From: MADRE2 sp964397015
Lineage (GTDB): Bacteria; Desulfobacterota; Desulfobacteria; Desulfobacterales; Desulfobacteraceae
Length of the DNA stretch: 56,514 bases
NCBI GenBank assembly: GCA_964397015.1
Contig: CAYNHL010000009.1
Coordinates: 1 to 56,514 of the forward strand
Direction: 5' to 3'
Shown here: one piece after another, positions 17,716 to 25,856 of the stretch
How the letters are laid out: each line of letters starts with the position of its first letter
How positions within the stretch are numbered: the stretch's first letter is position 1
The notes under the pieces: model-generated
What the model was told of the DNA's origin: nothing
The model's database searches: none
The model's input: only the letters and a program-made list of their open reading frames with translations
Position numbers and translations under genes: made by a program

Positions 17716-18246
17716 TTAATGAAACAGGCTTTCTATTTCCTGCATCATGGCAGTTTCATCAATATCTTTGGCTGTTGACAGTTCCTGCACCAGAAGATTC
17801 TGTGCAGTATCGAGCAGTTTTCTTTCACCAAAAGAAAGGTCCTTTGCCAGCTTCAGCTGGAACAGATCCCTGTAAACTTCAGCAACGTCATAAATAGAAC
17901 CGGTTTTGATCTTGTCCATGTATTCCCGGTAGCGGCGGTTCCAGGTCTGGTTATCGGTATTCTGGGCCTTCCCCTTCATGACCTTGTACACTTCGTTGAC
18001 TTCATTTTCAGAAATCACCTCCCGCAATCCGACAGATTCGACATTGGATGTCGGTATCATGATCACCATACCGTTCTCGACGATTTTCATCATGTAGAAA
18101 TCCATGTTCTCGCCATTGATCTCTTTGCTTTCGATGGATTCAATACAACCGACTCCGTGCGCCGGATAGACAGCAAGATCTCCTTTGAAAAATTCTGTTT
18201 TTGCGTTTTGTGTCTTTGCCTTTGTTTTCTTGGATTTGTCACCCAT
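17716..18246 (-). CDS. carD: CarD/CdnL-family RNA polymerase-binding regulator
   Basis: 176 residues. The N-terminal RID domain (about 18-75) begins with the family motif FKGDLAVYPAHGVGCIESIES and is expected to bind the RNA polymerase beta subunit. The C-terminal helical part (about 80-176, WNRRYREYMDKIKTGSIYDVAEVYRDL and FGERKLLDTAQNLL) is the DNA-facing CdnL-type domain. These proteins stabilise open promoter complexes, notably at rRNA promoters. The first 17 residues are Lys/Thr-rich. GGTGGG lies just upstream of the ATG. A 218-base gap with a perfect 16-bp palindrome lies between this gene and pth, so carD likely has its own promoter. Confidence 0.93.
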   Translation of the reverse strand: MGDKSKKTKAKTQNAKTEFFKGDLAVYPAHGVGCIESIESKEINGENMDFYMMKIVENGMVIMIPTSNVESVGLREVISENEVNEVYKVMKGKAQNTDNQTWNRRYREYMDKIKTGSIYDVAEVYRDLFQLKLAKDLSFGERKLLDTAQNLLVQELSTAKDIDETAMMQEIESLFH

Positions 18247-18314
18247 ATGATACCCACCACTCTTTTAGTTAAAAGAAAAAACAAGTAACCCATTCTCAGG
18301 CAGGAAACCATATT

Positions 18315-18330
18315 TTGACAATATTGTCAA
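18315..18330. promoter_or_regulatory. 16-bp perfect palindrome upstream of carD
   Basis: TTGACAATATTGTCAA reads the same on both strands and contains a -35-like TTGACA on each. It lies 69 bases above the carD start in a 218-base AT-rich gap (18247-18464) that holds no other gene. It is a candidate operator; the binding protein is unknown. Confidence 0.45.
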
Positions 18331-18464
18331 CATGTTATTTTTACCATTAAGTAAGGAAACTCAGCAAACTATTGAAAAAGAACAGTATAACGAAGCGAAA
18401 ATTTACCTGTTTATACACAGTTGCCATGGGATAAAATGGAAATCAATCCAGTAAAGGCTTATGA

Positions 18465-19043
18465 TCAGGAAGCCCGGTTCCATGTATTCATGGCAGGAGT
18501 AACCCCTTCTTGAACAATGGCCCGGCATGCGGCAGCACCATTCTCAACGGTTTTTTCCAGAAGGTCCTCTTCTTCAGGGGAAAACCCGCCCAGCACATGG
18601 CTGGTCATATTGCTGCCGGCCGGCCGGCCCACGCCCAGGCGAAGCCGGATAAAATTTCTGGACCCAAAAGCCGATATGATGGAGCGGACCCCGTTATGCC
18701 CGCCGTGACCGCGATTTTGAACAATTTTAACGGTACCGAAATCAAGATCCAGATCATCATGGACAACCACAATGGTTTCCAAGGGAACCTGGTAATAGGC
18801 CGCAAGCCTCTGTATCGGCCCCCCGCTGAGGTTCATGTATGATTGTGGTTTTACCAGAAACAGCTGGTGGCCAAATACAGGGGCCTTTAAATATTCTGCA
18901 TCAAATTTTGACCTGGTAAAGGAAAGGGAATGAAGTTTGGCAATCTGGTCCAAGACAAGAAACCCCAGATTATGACGGGTCCAGGAATACTGTTTTCCAG
19001 GATTCCCCAGACCCGTTATCATTTTAATCAAACTGCCCGTCAT
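18465..19043 (-). CDS. pth: Peptidyl-tRNA hydrolase
   Basis: 192 residues; recycles peptidyl-tRNAs that drop off the ribosome. Conserved motifs are GLGNPGKQY at the N-terminus, RHNLGF with the catalytic His, QSYMNLSG with the substrate-binding Asn, HDDLDLDFG with the catalytic Asp, and GHGGHNGVRSI. The start could also be the ATG at 19022, seven codons in, which gives a more usual N-terminus; neither has a clear ribosome-binding site. It follows rplY after 11 bases, and the rplY-pth pair is a common bacterial arrangement. Confidence 0.93.
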   Translation of the reverse strand: MTGSLIKMITGLGNPGKQYSWTRHNLGFLVLDQIAKLHSLSFTRSKFDAEYLKAPVFGHQLFLVKPQSYMNLSGGPIQRLAAYYQVPLETIVVVHDDLDLDFGTVKIVQNRGHGGHNGVRSIISAFGSRNFIRLRLGVGRPAGSNMTSHVLGGFSPEEEDLLEKTVENGAAACRAIVQEGVTPAMNTWNRAS

Positions 19044-19054
19044 CGGGAAACAAT

Positions 19055-19735
19055 CTATTCCCCGGCAGGTTCAGCCTCGGCAGACTCAGGCACTTCTACA
19101 GCCTCTTCTACATCGAGCAGATCCTCTTCGTCTTCTTCAACAAGTTCCTCGGCCTGAGACGGGGCAACAACCGTCAGAACGGTAAAATTCACTTCATGAG
19201 GAATTTCCACATTCTCACCGACAACGATATCTTCAACATGAACAACATCACCGATATCCAGGTTCGTAATATCAATGGTGATGACATCCGGGGCATCAGC
19301 AGGTTTGCAGATGACTTCGAGCTCACGCCTGATAACCTGGAGTGTGCCGCCGTTTTCAACCCCGAAGGATTTACCTGTTATCTCTACAGGTACATTGATG
19401 GTCACAACATTGTCCATGTTGATTTCATGAAAATCGACATGGTAGTATTCTATATTGAAAGGATCCATCTGGATTTCTTTCACGACCACTGTCCTGGGTT
19501 TGCCATATTCTTCACCTTCAATCCTAAGGTTCATGAACAGGCCGGATGTTCCATGATTTCTTACAATTTTTTCAAAATCCGACCGGACGACAGATATCAT
19601 TGTCGGATCGACTTTCGGACCATATACAATAGCAGGGATTCCCTTGTTTCTTCTTATTTCCCGGGCTGCTCCCTTCCCTTTATATTGCCTGGCTTCTGCC
19701 TTTAATTCAATGAGTTCCAAAATTTTTTCCTCCAT
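19055..19735 (-). CDS. rplY: 50S ribosomal protein L25 (CTC form)
   Basis: 226 residues, the long TL5/CTC form: an N-terminal 5S-rRNA-binding L25 domain (about 8-100, IELKAEARQ, GIPAIVYGPK, HVDFHEI) and a C-terminal TL5 beta domain (about 100-195, VPVEITGKSFGVENGG, LEVICKPADAPD). The last ~25 residues form a very acidic Glu/Asp/Ala tail. It sits between prs and pth in the usual order. The acidic tail is common in this family and is not a sign of damage. Confidence 0.93.
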   Translation of the reverse strand: MEEKILELIELKAEARQYKGKGAAREIRRNKGIPAIVYGPKVDPTMISVVRSDFEKIVRNHGTSGLFMNLRIEGEEYGKPRTVVVKEIQMDPFNIEYYHVDFHEINMDNVVTINVPVEITGKSFGVENGGTLQVIRRELEVICKPADAPDVITIDITNLDIGDVVHVEDIVVGENVEIPHEVNFTVLTVVAPSQAEELVEEDEEDLLDVEEAVEVPESAEAEPAGE

Positions 19736-19771
19736 ATCCGCACCTGGGTGCAGATCTAAAATTGATATGAC

Positions 19772-20713
19772 CTATACAAACAGGGAATTAACAGAGTCCC
19801 CCCTGTAGCTGCGAATAATAGTTTCACCCACCAGCTTTGCAACCGACAGAATCTTGATTTTACTGCATTTTGCAGCGGCATCGGACAAAGGAATGGTATC
19901 AGTCACCACCAGGCTGTTGATGGATGATGCCTCTATTCGTTCAATTGCAGGCCCGGACAAAACAGGATGGGTTGCATAGGCGTTGACTTCACGGGCACCT
20001 TTTTCCTTGATGACACCGGCCGCTTCGGTCAATGTGCCTGCAGTATCGACCATGTCATCCAGAATCAGGGCAATCTTGTCCTGAACATCACCGATGATTG
20101 CCATGGCCTTTGCCTCGTTGGGAGCACTTCGTCTTTTGTCGACTATAGCAAGCCCTGCATCGAGCCGCTTGGCATAGGCTCTTGCCCGCTCCACACCGCC
20201 GGCGTCCGGGGAAACGACCACAAGGTCTTCACTGGCATAATGACTGATGATATGATCTATAATGATGGGGGCGGCATAAATGTTGTCCACCGGCATATCG
20301 AAAAATCCCTGTATCTGTCCCGCATGCAGATCAATGGTTATAACCCTGCTCACACCGGCGGTCATGAGAAGGTCTGCCACGAGTTTTGCACTGATAGGAA
20401 CACGCGGTGATACTTTTTTGTCCTGCCGGGAATATCCGAAATAAGGTATGACAGCAGCAATCTTGCTGCCTGACGACCGTTTGAATGCATCGATAAGCAA
20501 AAGCAGTTCTACCAGGTGATCATTCACCGGGTGGCAGGTGGACTGAATGACATAGACCTCCTGCTTCCTTACATTTTCATGGATTTCAACCTGTATCTCA
20601 CCATCGCTGAAACGGCTTAGTTTCATCAGGCCAAGGGGCTTGGCCAGGTATTCAGCCACCTTCTGGGCAAGAACCGGATTTGAATTCCCGGCAAAAATTG
20701 ACAGGCCGTTCAT
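19772..20713 (-). CDS. prs: Ribose-phosphate pyrophosphokinase
   Basis: 313 residues from ATG 20713. The frame stays open upstream but would run through the tRNA-Gln gene, so longer starts are rejected. The enzyme makes PRPP from ribose 5-phosphate and ATP for nucleotide, His and Trp synthesis. Motifs: FAGNSNPVLAQKVA, FSDGEIQVEI, DLHAGQIQGFFD (catalytic flexible loop and Mg site) and the PRPP-binding loop ILDDMVDTAGTL. Length is normal for the class I family. It is preceded by tRNA-Gln and ispE. Confidence 0.95.
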   Translation of the reverse strand: MNGLSIFAGNSNPVLAQKVAEYLAKPLGLMKLSRFSDGEIQVEIHENVRKQEVYVIQSTCHPVNDHLVELLLLIDAFKRSSGSKIAAVIPYFGYSRQDKKVSPRVPISAKLVADLLMTAGVSRVITIDLHAGQIQGFFDMPVDNIYAAPIIIDHIISHYASEDLVVVSPDAGGVERARAYAKRLDAGLAIVDKRRSAPNEAKAMAIIGDVQDKIALILDDMVDTAGTLTEAAGVIKEKGAREVNAYATHPVLSGPAIERIEASSINSLVVTDTIPLSDAAAKCSKIKILSVAKLVGETIIRSYRGDSVNSLFV

Positions 20714-20745
20714 AGCATTTTCCTTTAACTGGCAAAAGTTAAATT

Positions 20746-20820
20746 TGGCTGGGGCGAGAGGATTCGAACCTCTGAATGCAGGGATCAAAACCCTGTGTCT
20801 TACCACTTGACGACGCCCCA
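20746..20820 (-). tRNA. tRNA-Gln (anticodon UUG)
   Basis: 75 bases with an encoded CCA end. Acceptor arm TGGGGCG pairs with CGCCCCA; anticodon stem CAGGG pairs with CCCTG around the loop TTTTGAT, giving anticodon TTG (20786-20788); the T arm has GGTTCGAATCC. It lies between ispE and prs and is probably processed from their common transcript. Confidence 0.97.
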
Positions 20821-20841
20821 AAATGTTTTTTTGGAATACAG

Positions 20842-21711
20842 TTACCGGAATGAAGTCAAAAAAACAGCCGGCTTACCCTCCCATTCCGCCTCAAGAGATT
20901 TTAACGCACGTCTGGCCGTTCCATGATCCGGATATAGTGCAAAAAGAGCAGCCCCGCTTCCTGTCATGAAAACCCTTCTTCCCAGCAACCGTTCCATCTT
21001 TTTCTTCGCTGCACCAATTTCCGGATACAGGCAGCACGCAGGCTCTTCAAGGTCATTGTGCAGCAGCTCGCAGATTTCGGCTCCCTGTTCCCTCGAACAT
21101 ATATTCAAACTGTCTCTAATATTACAATTCTGGATTTTTGTCAATCTAAAATCAAATTTTTTGTATACCTCCCGCGTGGATGCCTCGATACCTGGATCAC
21201 ATATCACGGCAAAATACCGCCCTAAAGTCCGGCAGATCTCGAGCCGCTCTCCAATGCCCGTAGCCACCGCCGGAGCATCCAGCAGAAAAAACGGCACATC
21301 GGCCCCTAGTTCAAGACCGAATTTCATCAGTTGCTCCAGTGAAAAAACGTCGTCATGCACCCTGTTCAATGTTTTCAACACGCAGGCGGCATTGCTGCTG
21401 CCGCCACCCAGCCCCCCACCCACCGGAATGTTTTTGGTTATGGTCAGGGTCAAAGGAGCATGGTGTTCTGCCTGGCGGGCCGGCAAGTTGTCATAGAAAA
21501 TGCGGGCCGCCCGCCAGGCCAGGTTGGTATCATCTTCAGGCACAAGGGGATGACTGCACAAAACACGCATCCTGTTACCCGAAAAGTCAAACACCAGGTC
21601 GTCGCTCAAGCTGATCTGTGTCATAAGTGAACACAACTCATGATAACCGTTCTTTCGCAGGCCGGTCACATATAAAAACAAATTCAGTTTTGCAAAAGAA
21701 CTTATTTTCAG
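20842..21711 (-). CDS. ispE: IspE, 4-diphosphocytidyl-2-C-methyl-D-erythritol kinase
   Basis: A GHMP kinase of the MEP isoprenoid pathway that phosphorylates CDP-ME. The conserved N-terminus (SFAKLNLFLYVTG, containing the catalytic Lys) lies upstream of the first usual start codon (TTG 21681). The frame must therefore begin earlier. The best candidate is CTG at 21711, overlapping the stop of the DUF1844 gene as CTGA; no ATG, GTG or TTG is available there. This gives 289 residues, the normal length. Other motifs: IPVGGGLGGGSSNAA (ATP loop), ELGADVPFFL and MTGSGAALFALY. tRNA-Gln starts 20 bases after the stop. Identity is secure; the exact start codon is inferred. Confidence 0.9.
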   Translation of the reverse strand: MKISSFAKLNLFLYVTGLRKNGYHELCSLMTQISLSDDLVFDFSGNRMRVLCSHPLVPEDDTNLAWRAARIFYDNLPARQAEHHAPLTLTITKNIPVGGGLGGGSSNAACVLKTLNRVHDDVFSLEQLMKFGLELGADVPFFLLDAPAVATGIGERLEICRTLGRYFAVICDPGIEASTREVYKKFDFRLTKIQNCNIRDSLNICSREQGAEICELLHNDLEEPACCLYPEIGAAKKKMERLLGRRVFMTGSGAALFALYPDHGTARRALKSLEAEWEGKPAVFLTSFR

Positions 21712-22028
21712 GATGATCGTTTTTCCTCTACATAGGCAATCCGGATCTCACTTAGCAAGGTCCTTATCAGGTTGGCCTCTTCTGCATCCAGGTTGCCGGC
21801 GGTTTTCTGTTCAAGCATGGCGATTATATCGATACTGTGCTTTGCCAGCCCCAGGTTCACTTCCTTCATACCAGTCTGCGGATCTTCGATTCTGCCAAGC
21901 TGTACCAGTACTGAAGAATAAAGGGACAATACAAAGCTCGAAAAATCAACTTTGGGAAATCCGGGCCCCTTGTCCGGCCCTTTTTCTGTTGACCCGTCCT
22001 TCATCACGAATCCGTTTCCTTCAGGCAT
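21708..22028 (-). CDS. DUF1844 family protein
   Basis: 106 residues, soluble. The central segment VDFSSFVLSLYSSVLVQLG followed by NLGLAKHSIDIIAMLEQKT and a helical C-terminus (LDAEEANLIRTLLSEIRIAYVE) fits the DUF1844 family of small helical proteins, whose function is not established. The first ~25 residues are polar and likely disordered. It is translationally coupled to ispE (four-base overlap) and follows the phosphopantetheinyl transferase by 17 bases. Confidence 0.8.
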   Translation of the reverse strand: MPEGNGFVMKDGSTEKGPDKGPGFPKVDFSSFVLSLYSSVLVQLGRIEDPQTGMKEVNLGLAKHSIDIIAMLEQKTAGNLDAEEANLIRTLLSEIRIAYVEEKRSS

Positions 22029-22045
22029 ATCAACTCTCCCTGTGA

Positions 22046-22618
22046 TTACACTTGATTTTCAACTGTCCATTTTACCTTGAACGATTGTTTTACAATGGAT
22101 GCAAGGTATTCTCCAACATGGAAATTTTCGATCCTGTATATCTTTTCATGGCTTTCCAGCTCCATGTTCACCTCATCCGTCACCCGCACCACGCGGACAT
22201 GCTTCAACCCTTTCAATCCCACCCCCTGACATTTAACCACCGCCTCCTTTGCGGTAAAACACCTGAAAAAAGAGGTTTTCCGGTCTTCGGGAGCGAAACA
22301 GGCGGCCTCATCAGGCGGCACAATGCGGTTATACAATGCCGATGATACCGGCCGGACCTGTTCAATATCAATCCCGGAACAAACCGGGGAAACAATACCG
22401 GCTACCATGCCCGGTTTATGGCTTACAGACCAGTGATTCCCGTTTGACGGGCACGGCACCCCATGCCCATCCTTTTCAAACCGGCCTGTTTCAAGCCCGG
22501 CTTCCATGGAAGATTTTTCAAGGCATTGCCGGGCCAGGCGGCTCAAGGCACGGTTACGTTCCCTGATTGTCAATTGCCGTATCTTTGCCGGCACATGCAT
22601 CAGCACCGGATAAATCAT
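22046..22618 (-). CDS. Sfp-type 4'-phosphopantetheinyl transferase
   Basis: 190 residues. Transfers the phosphopantetheine arm of CoA to a carrier protein. The diagnostic motifs are WSVSHKPGMVAG, GIDIEQVRP (Mg-binding Asp/Glu) and FTAKEAVVKCQGVGLKGL, corresponding to the F/W-x-x-K-E-A-x-x-K signature. It is a shortened Sfp-like form. The start ATG shares its A with the TGA of the acyl-CoA synthetase gene (TGATG), so the two are translationally coupled. The carrier protein it serves is not in the window; fatty-acid ACP or a biosynthetic ACP are both possible. Confidence 0.85.
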   Translation of the reverse strand: MIYPVLMHVPAKIRQLTIRERNRALSRLARQCLEKSSMEAGLETGRFEKDGHGVPCPSNGNHWSVSHKPGMVAGIVSPVCSGIDIEQVRPVSSALYNRIVPPDEAACFAPEDRKTSFFRCFTAKEAVVKCQGVGLKGLKHVRVVRVTDEVNMELESHEKIYRIENFHVGEYLASIVKQSFKVKWTVENQV

Positions 22619-24753
22619 CAGGCATCAGCCCTGTAGTCCAGGTCCAGCGTTATTATCACGTCTGCCACCGTGGTTCCTTCGCCTTTTGCATGAACAAACA
22701 GGGGATTGATATCCAGCTCGGCAATCATGGGATGATGATCCACCATCGCCCTGAGACTGACCAGGTTTTTTTCCAGCATCTCTATGTCTGATGGAGGTTT
22801 CCCTCTCAGGCCCGTCAACAGGGGGTAACCCTTGATGCTCTTGACCATTCTCCGGACGGCGTTCCTGCCCATAGGGGAAAGTCGGAAGGCCACATCCTTG
22901 TAAACTTCGACAAAAATCCCTCCAAGTCCGAACATGACTGCATGACCGAAATTGGGGTCCCTGTTAACCCCAAGTATGACTTCTACGCCGTCATCTGCCA
23001 TTTTCTGGACCAGAATGCCGTCAATACGGGCATCTTTGTTGTATTTCTTGCAACGCTCCAGGATGTTGTTATAAGCGGATTTTACATCTTTGGCATTTTC
23101 CAGCCGGACAACCACCCCGCCGGCATCGGACTTGTGAAGGATATCCCGGGATACAATCTTCATCACAACGGGATATCCCAGTTCCCGTGCAATTTTAGCC
23201 GCCTGTTCCGGGCTGTTGGCAAGCTTCATGGCAGCCGGCCTGAAACCGTAACATTTCAATATCTCGCTGCCGTCCAGTTCGCCAAGGATGTTGCGGCCTT
23301 CTTCCATATACCTGTTTATAATCCTTTCAGCTCCGGCTACATCATATTGAAGGTTGTATTCAGGCAGCAGCCTCCTTGAAAGCCATTTGACCCCTTCTCT
23401 CAGAGCGCCTAAGGCCCGGGCCGCACTTTCAGGAAAATGATACACCGGTATTCTGTTTTTCTGCAGCAGCTTTACCCCGTCTGACACATCCACAACCCCC
23501 ATGAATGCACATACAATGGGTTTTATGCTGTTCTTCGAAATGCGGACGATGGCTTCGGCCGTACCGATAGCATCTGTCATGGACTGCGGGGTGAGAATAA
23601 TGAGCACTCCGTCTACGTTCCGGTCGCTGAGAACGGTGGCCAGGGTATTGTCATACCGGTCTTTTGCAGCGTCGCCGATCACATCGACAGGATTGTGGAA
23701 ATTGGCTGTGGCGGGCAGGTATTTTTTCAGCTCGGCAACGGTCTCTTCAGAGAACCTGGCCAGCTTGAGGCCGGACTGCTCAGTCATATCCGTAGCAATA
23801 ATACCGGGACCGCCTGCATTGGTGACAATGGCGATATTGTCTCCGGTGGGATATTTGGTGCTTGCAAAGGCCTGGGCATAATCAAACAACTGATTGACCG
23901 TATCACACCTGAGAATGCCGGACTGGGTAAAGATGGCACTGTATATAGCATCTGCGCCTGCCAGGGCACCGGTATGGGACGCTGCCGCCGCCGCGCCGGC
24001 TGTGGAAGATCCCGATTTAATGGCAATGACATGGGTAGGGTTTGTACCAGAGGTCATTTTCTGCACCTCTGAAATAAAAGTTTCACCGTTCCTGGACAAT
24101 TCTTCCATATAAATCATGACCACGTCCGTATCCGGGTCTTTATGATAGTATCTCAGCAGGTCAAGTTCATCCACATCCGCCTTGTTGCCGATGGAAATGA
24201 ACTTTGAAAATCCGAACCCCCGGTCGGCGGCAAAATCAAGAACTGCGGTACACAACGCCCCGCTCTGGGAAATAAACGACACATTTCCGGCCACAGGCAT
24301 CCTCGCGGAAAAACTGGCATTCAGGCTGACTTTCGGTGACGGGTTGATTACTCCGAGACAATTGGGCCCTACCAGCCTGACCCCTGCATTTGCACACAGC
24401 GACTGGATTTCTTTTTCAATACGTGCGCCCTCCCCTCCTACCTCCTTGAAACCGGCCGATACGATTACGATCCCCTTGACATTTTTGGAGATGCAGTCCT
24501 TGACAGCCTGGAGGGCCAGTGGCGGCGCCAGGATAATCATGGCAAGGTCGACCGGATCAGGAATTTCGAGGATACTGGCATGGCATTTTACACAGAGAAC
24601 GGATTTTGCCTTGGGATTAACCGGGAAAAGGGTACCTTTATAGCCGCCGGACAGAATATTGGCAAAAATATCATGCCCTACCTTTCCTTTGGTTGTCGAA
24701 GCTCCGATAACCGCAATGGCTTGAGGTGAAAAAATTGCGTCCAGTTTATCCAT
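22618..24753 (-). CDS. Acetate/acyl-CoA synthetase (ADP-forming), alpha-beta fusion
   Basis: 711 residues, single-chain ADP-forming type. Order: CoA-binding domain (1-130, IAVIGASTTKGKVG), succinyl-CoA-ligase-like domains (about 150-470, FISQSGALCTAVLDF and the phosphohistidine loop ASHTGALAG), then a C-terminal ATP-grasp (about 490-711, YPVVMKIVSRDILHKSDAGGV). It converts acetyl-CoA (or another acyl-CoA), ADP and Pi to the acid, CoA and ATP, or the reverse. Next to the acetyl-CoA pathway genes, acetate is a plausible substrate, but specificity cannot be read. It has its own promoter motif and is the first gene of the coupled unit with the phosphopantetheinyl transferase. Confidence 0.88.
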   Translation of the reverse strand: MDKLDAIFSPQAIAVIGASTTKGKVGHDIFANILSGGYKGTLFPVNPKAKSVLCVKCHASILEIPDPVDLAMIILAPPLALQAVKDCISKNVKGIVIVSAGFKEVGGEGARIEKEIQSLCANAGVRLVGPNCLGVINPSPKVSLNASFSARMPVAGNVSFISQSGALCTAVLDFAADRGFGFSKFISIGNKADVDELDLLRYYHKDPDTDVVMIYMEELSRNGETFISEVQKMTSGTNPTHVIAIKSGSSTAGAAAAASHTGALAGADAIYSAIFTQSGILRCDTVNQLFDYAQAFASTKYPTGDNIAIVTNAGGPGIIATDMTEQSGLKLARFSEETVAELKKYLPATANFHNPVDVIGDAAKDRYDNTLATVLSDRNVDGVLIILTPQSMTDAIGTAEAIVRISKNSIKPIVCAFMGVVDVSDGVKLLQKNRIPVYHFPESAARALGALREGVKWLSRRLLPEYNLQYDVAGAERIINRYMEEGRNILGELDGSEILKCYGFRPAAMKLANSPEQAAKIARELGYPVVMKIVSRDILHKSDAGGVVVRLENAKDVKSAYNNILERCKKYNKDARIDGILVQKMADDGVEVILGVNRDPNFGHAVMFGLGGIFVEVYKDVAFRLSPMGRNAVRRMVKSIKGYPLLTGLRGKPPSDIEMLEKNLVSLRAMVDHHPMIAELDINPLFVHAKGEGTTVADVIITLDLDYRADA

Positions 24754-24813
24754 CAGGACTCCTTAGCTTGTTTATCGTGAACAATCGTCTCCAGGCTTAA
24801 AACCACAGAAATC

Positions 24814-24842
24814 ATTCTACCATCCGGCCTGCGGGCAAACAA
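24814..24842 (-). promoter_or_regulatory. Likely promoter of the acyl-CoA synthetase operon
   Basis: On the minus strand TTGTTT (24842-24837) and TAGAAT (24819-24814) are 17 bases apart, about 60 bases before the ATG at 24753. AGGAGT precedes the start. The motif lies just after the folD terminator, which fits an independent transcription unit. Confidence 0.5.
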
Positions 24843-24864
24843 CCTGTTTTTCACAGTGCAACAT

Positions 24865-24905
24865 AAAAAAAAGGGCTGTGCCGGCAGACATCACCGGGAC
24901 AGCCC
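24865..24905 (-). terminator. Intrinsic terminator of fhs-folD
   Basis: On the minus strand GGGCTGT (24905-24899) pairs with ACAGCCC (24879-24873), with an inner CCGG/CCGG pair. Eight consecutive T residues follow (24872-24865). A textbook rho-independent terminator, 39 bases after the folD stop. Confidence 0.93.
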
Positions 24906-24943
24906 CTGGTTATACAGTTACGGCAGTATGAACAGCCCCTGGA

Positions 24944-25837
24944 TTATGCTTTCAGGCTCAGCTGTGCAGATCTTAGGGTGTTTTTCATGAGCATGGCAAT
25001 GGTCATCGGCCCTACCCCGCCGGGTACCGGGGTGATCTTCCCGGCAATTTCCCTGGCAGCCTCAAAATCCACGTCTCCCTTGAGAATGGCCTTGCCTGTT
25101 TTTTCGTTCATTCCCACCCGGTTAACCCCGACATCGATGACAGTGGCACCCGGCTTGATCCACTCGGGCTTCACGAGATCAGGTACACCTGCCGCTACAA
25201 TCAGGATGTCCGCGCGCTTACAGTGAGCGGCCAGATCCTTGGTACGGGTATGCACTATGGTCGTGGTGCTGTTGGCACCGACCCCTTTCTGGGCCATCAT
25301 CACGGCAATTGGTTTGCCCACGATATTGGACCGCCCGACAACCACAACTTCCGCACCTTCCGTTTCAGTACCTGACCTTACGATCATTTCCTGGATGCCG
25401 GCCGGAGTACAGGGCAAAAAACGCACTTCATCCCCGCCTATCATCAGGCGGCCGACATTGACCGGATGGAATGCATCCACATCTTTGTCCGGATCAATGG
25501 CATTCAATACCTTTTTGTCATCGATATGCTTGGGCAGCGGAAGCTGCACCAGTATGCCGTGAATATCAGGATCATTGTTATACTTATCGATCAGTGCAAG
25601 AAGGTCGGCCTCGGAAATGTCCTCGGGCTGATCATCCTGGATTTCATGAAATCCAAGACTCAATGCGGTCTTGACCTTGAGTGTCACATAGCTGATAGAG
25701 GCAGGGCTTGATCCGACCAGGATGGTTACAAGCCCCGGGACCTTTCCATGTTTGGCTTTCATTTCGTCGACTTCCTGCTTGATCTCTGCAAGAATTTCTT
25801 TTCTTATCTCTGTTCCGCTTATAATTTCAGCCGTCAT
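24944..25837 (-). CDS. folD: FolD, methylene-THF dehydrogenase / methenyl-THF cyclohydrolase
   Basis: 297 residues, bifunctional. Interconverts 10-formyl-, 5,10-methenyl- and 5,10-methylene-THF in the methyl branch of the acetyl-CoA pathway. The catalytic helix SYVTLKVKTALSLG carries the conserved Tyr and Lys; ILVQLPLPKHID, KDVDAFHPVNVGRL, FLPCTPAGIQEM, VVVGRSNIVGKP (dinucleotide motif) and GGVGPMTIAMLMKN are all present. TAGGAGAA precedes the ATG. It is 19 bases downstream of fhs and ends at the strong terminator. NAD or NADP preference cannot be told. Confidence 0.96.
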   Translation of the reverse strand: MTAEIISGTEIRKEILAEIKQEVDEMKAKHGKVPGLVTILVGSSPASISYVTLKVKTALSLGFHEIQDDQPEDISEADLLALIDKYNNDPDIHGILVQLPLPKHIDDKKVLNAIDPDKDVDAFHPVNVGRLMIGGDEVRFLPCTPAGIQEMIVRSGTETEGAEVVVVGRSNIVGKPIAVMMAQKGVGANSTTTIVHTRTKDLAAHCKRADILIVAAGVPDLVKPEWIKPGATVIDVGVNRVGMNEKTGKAILKGDVDFEAAREIAGKITPVPGGVGPMTIAMLMKNTLRSAQLSLKA

Positions 25838-25856
25838 ATCATTCTCCTAAATCTGT

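Noticed and set aside
20714..20821. N-terminal extension of Prs
   Set aside because: It would read through the antisense of tRNA-Gln; the ATG at 20713 gives the normal Prs N-terminus.
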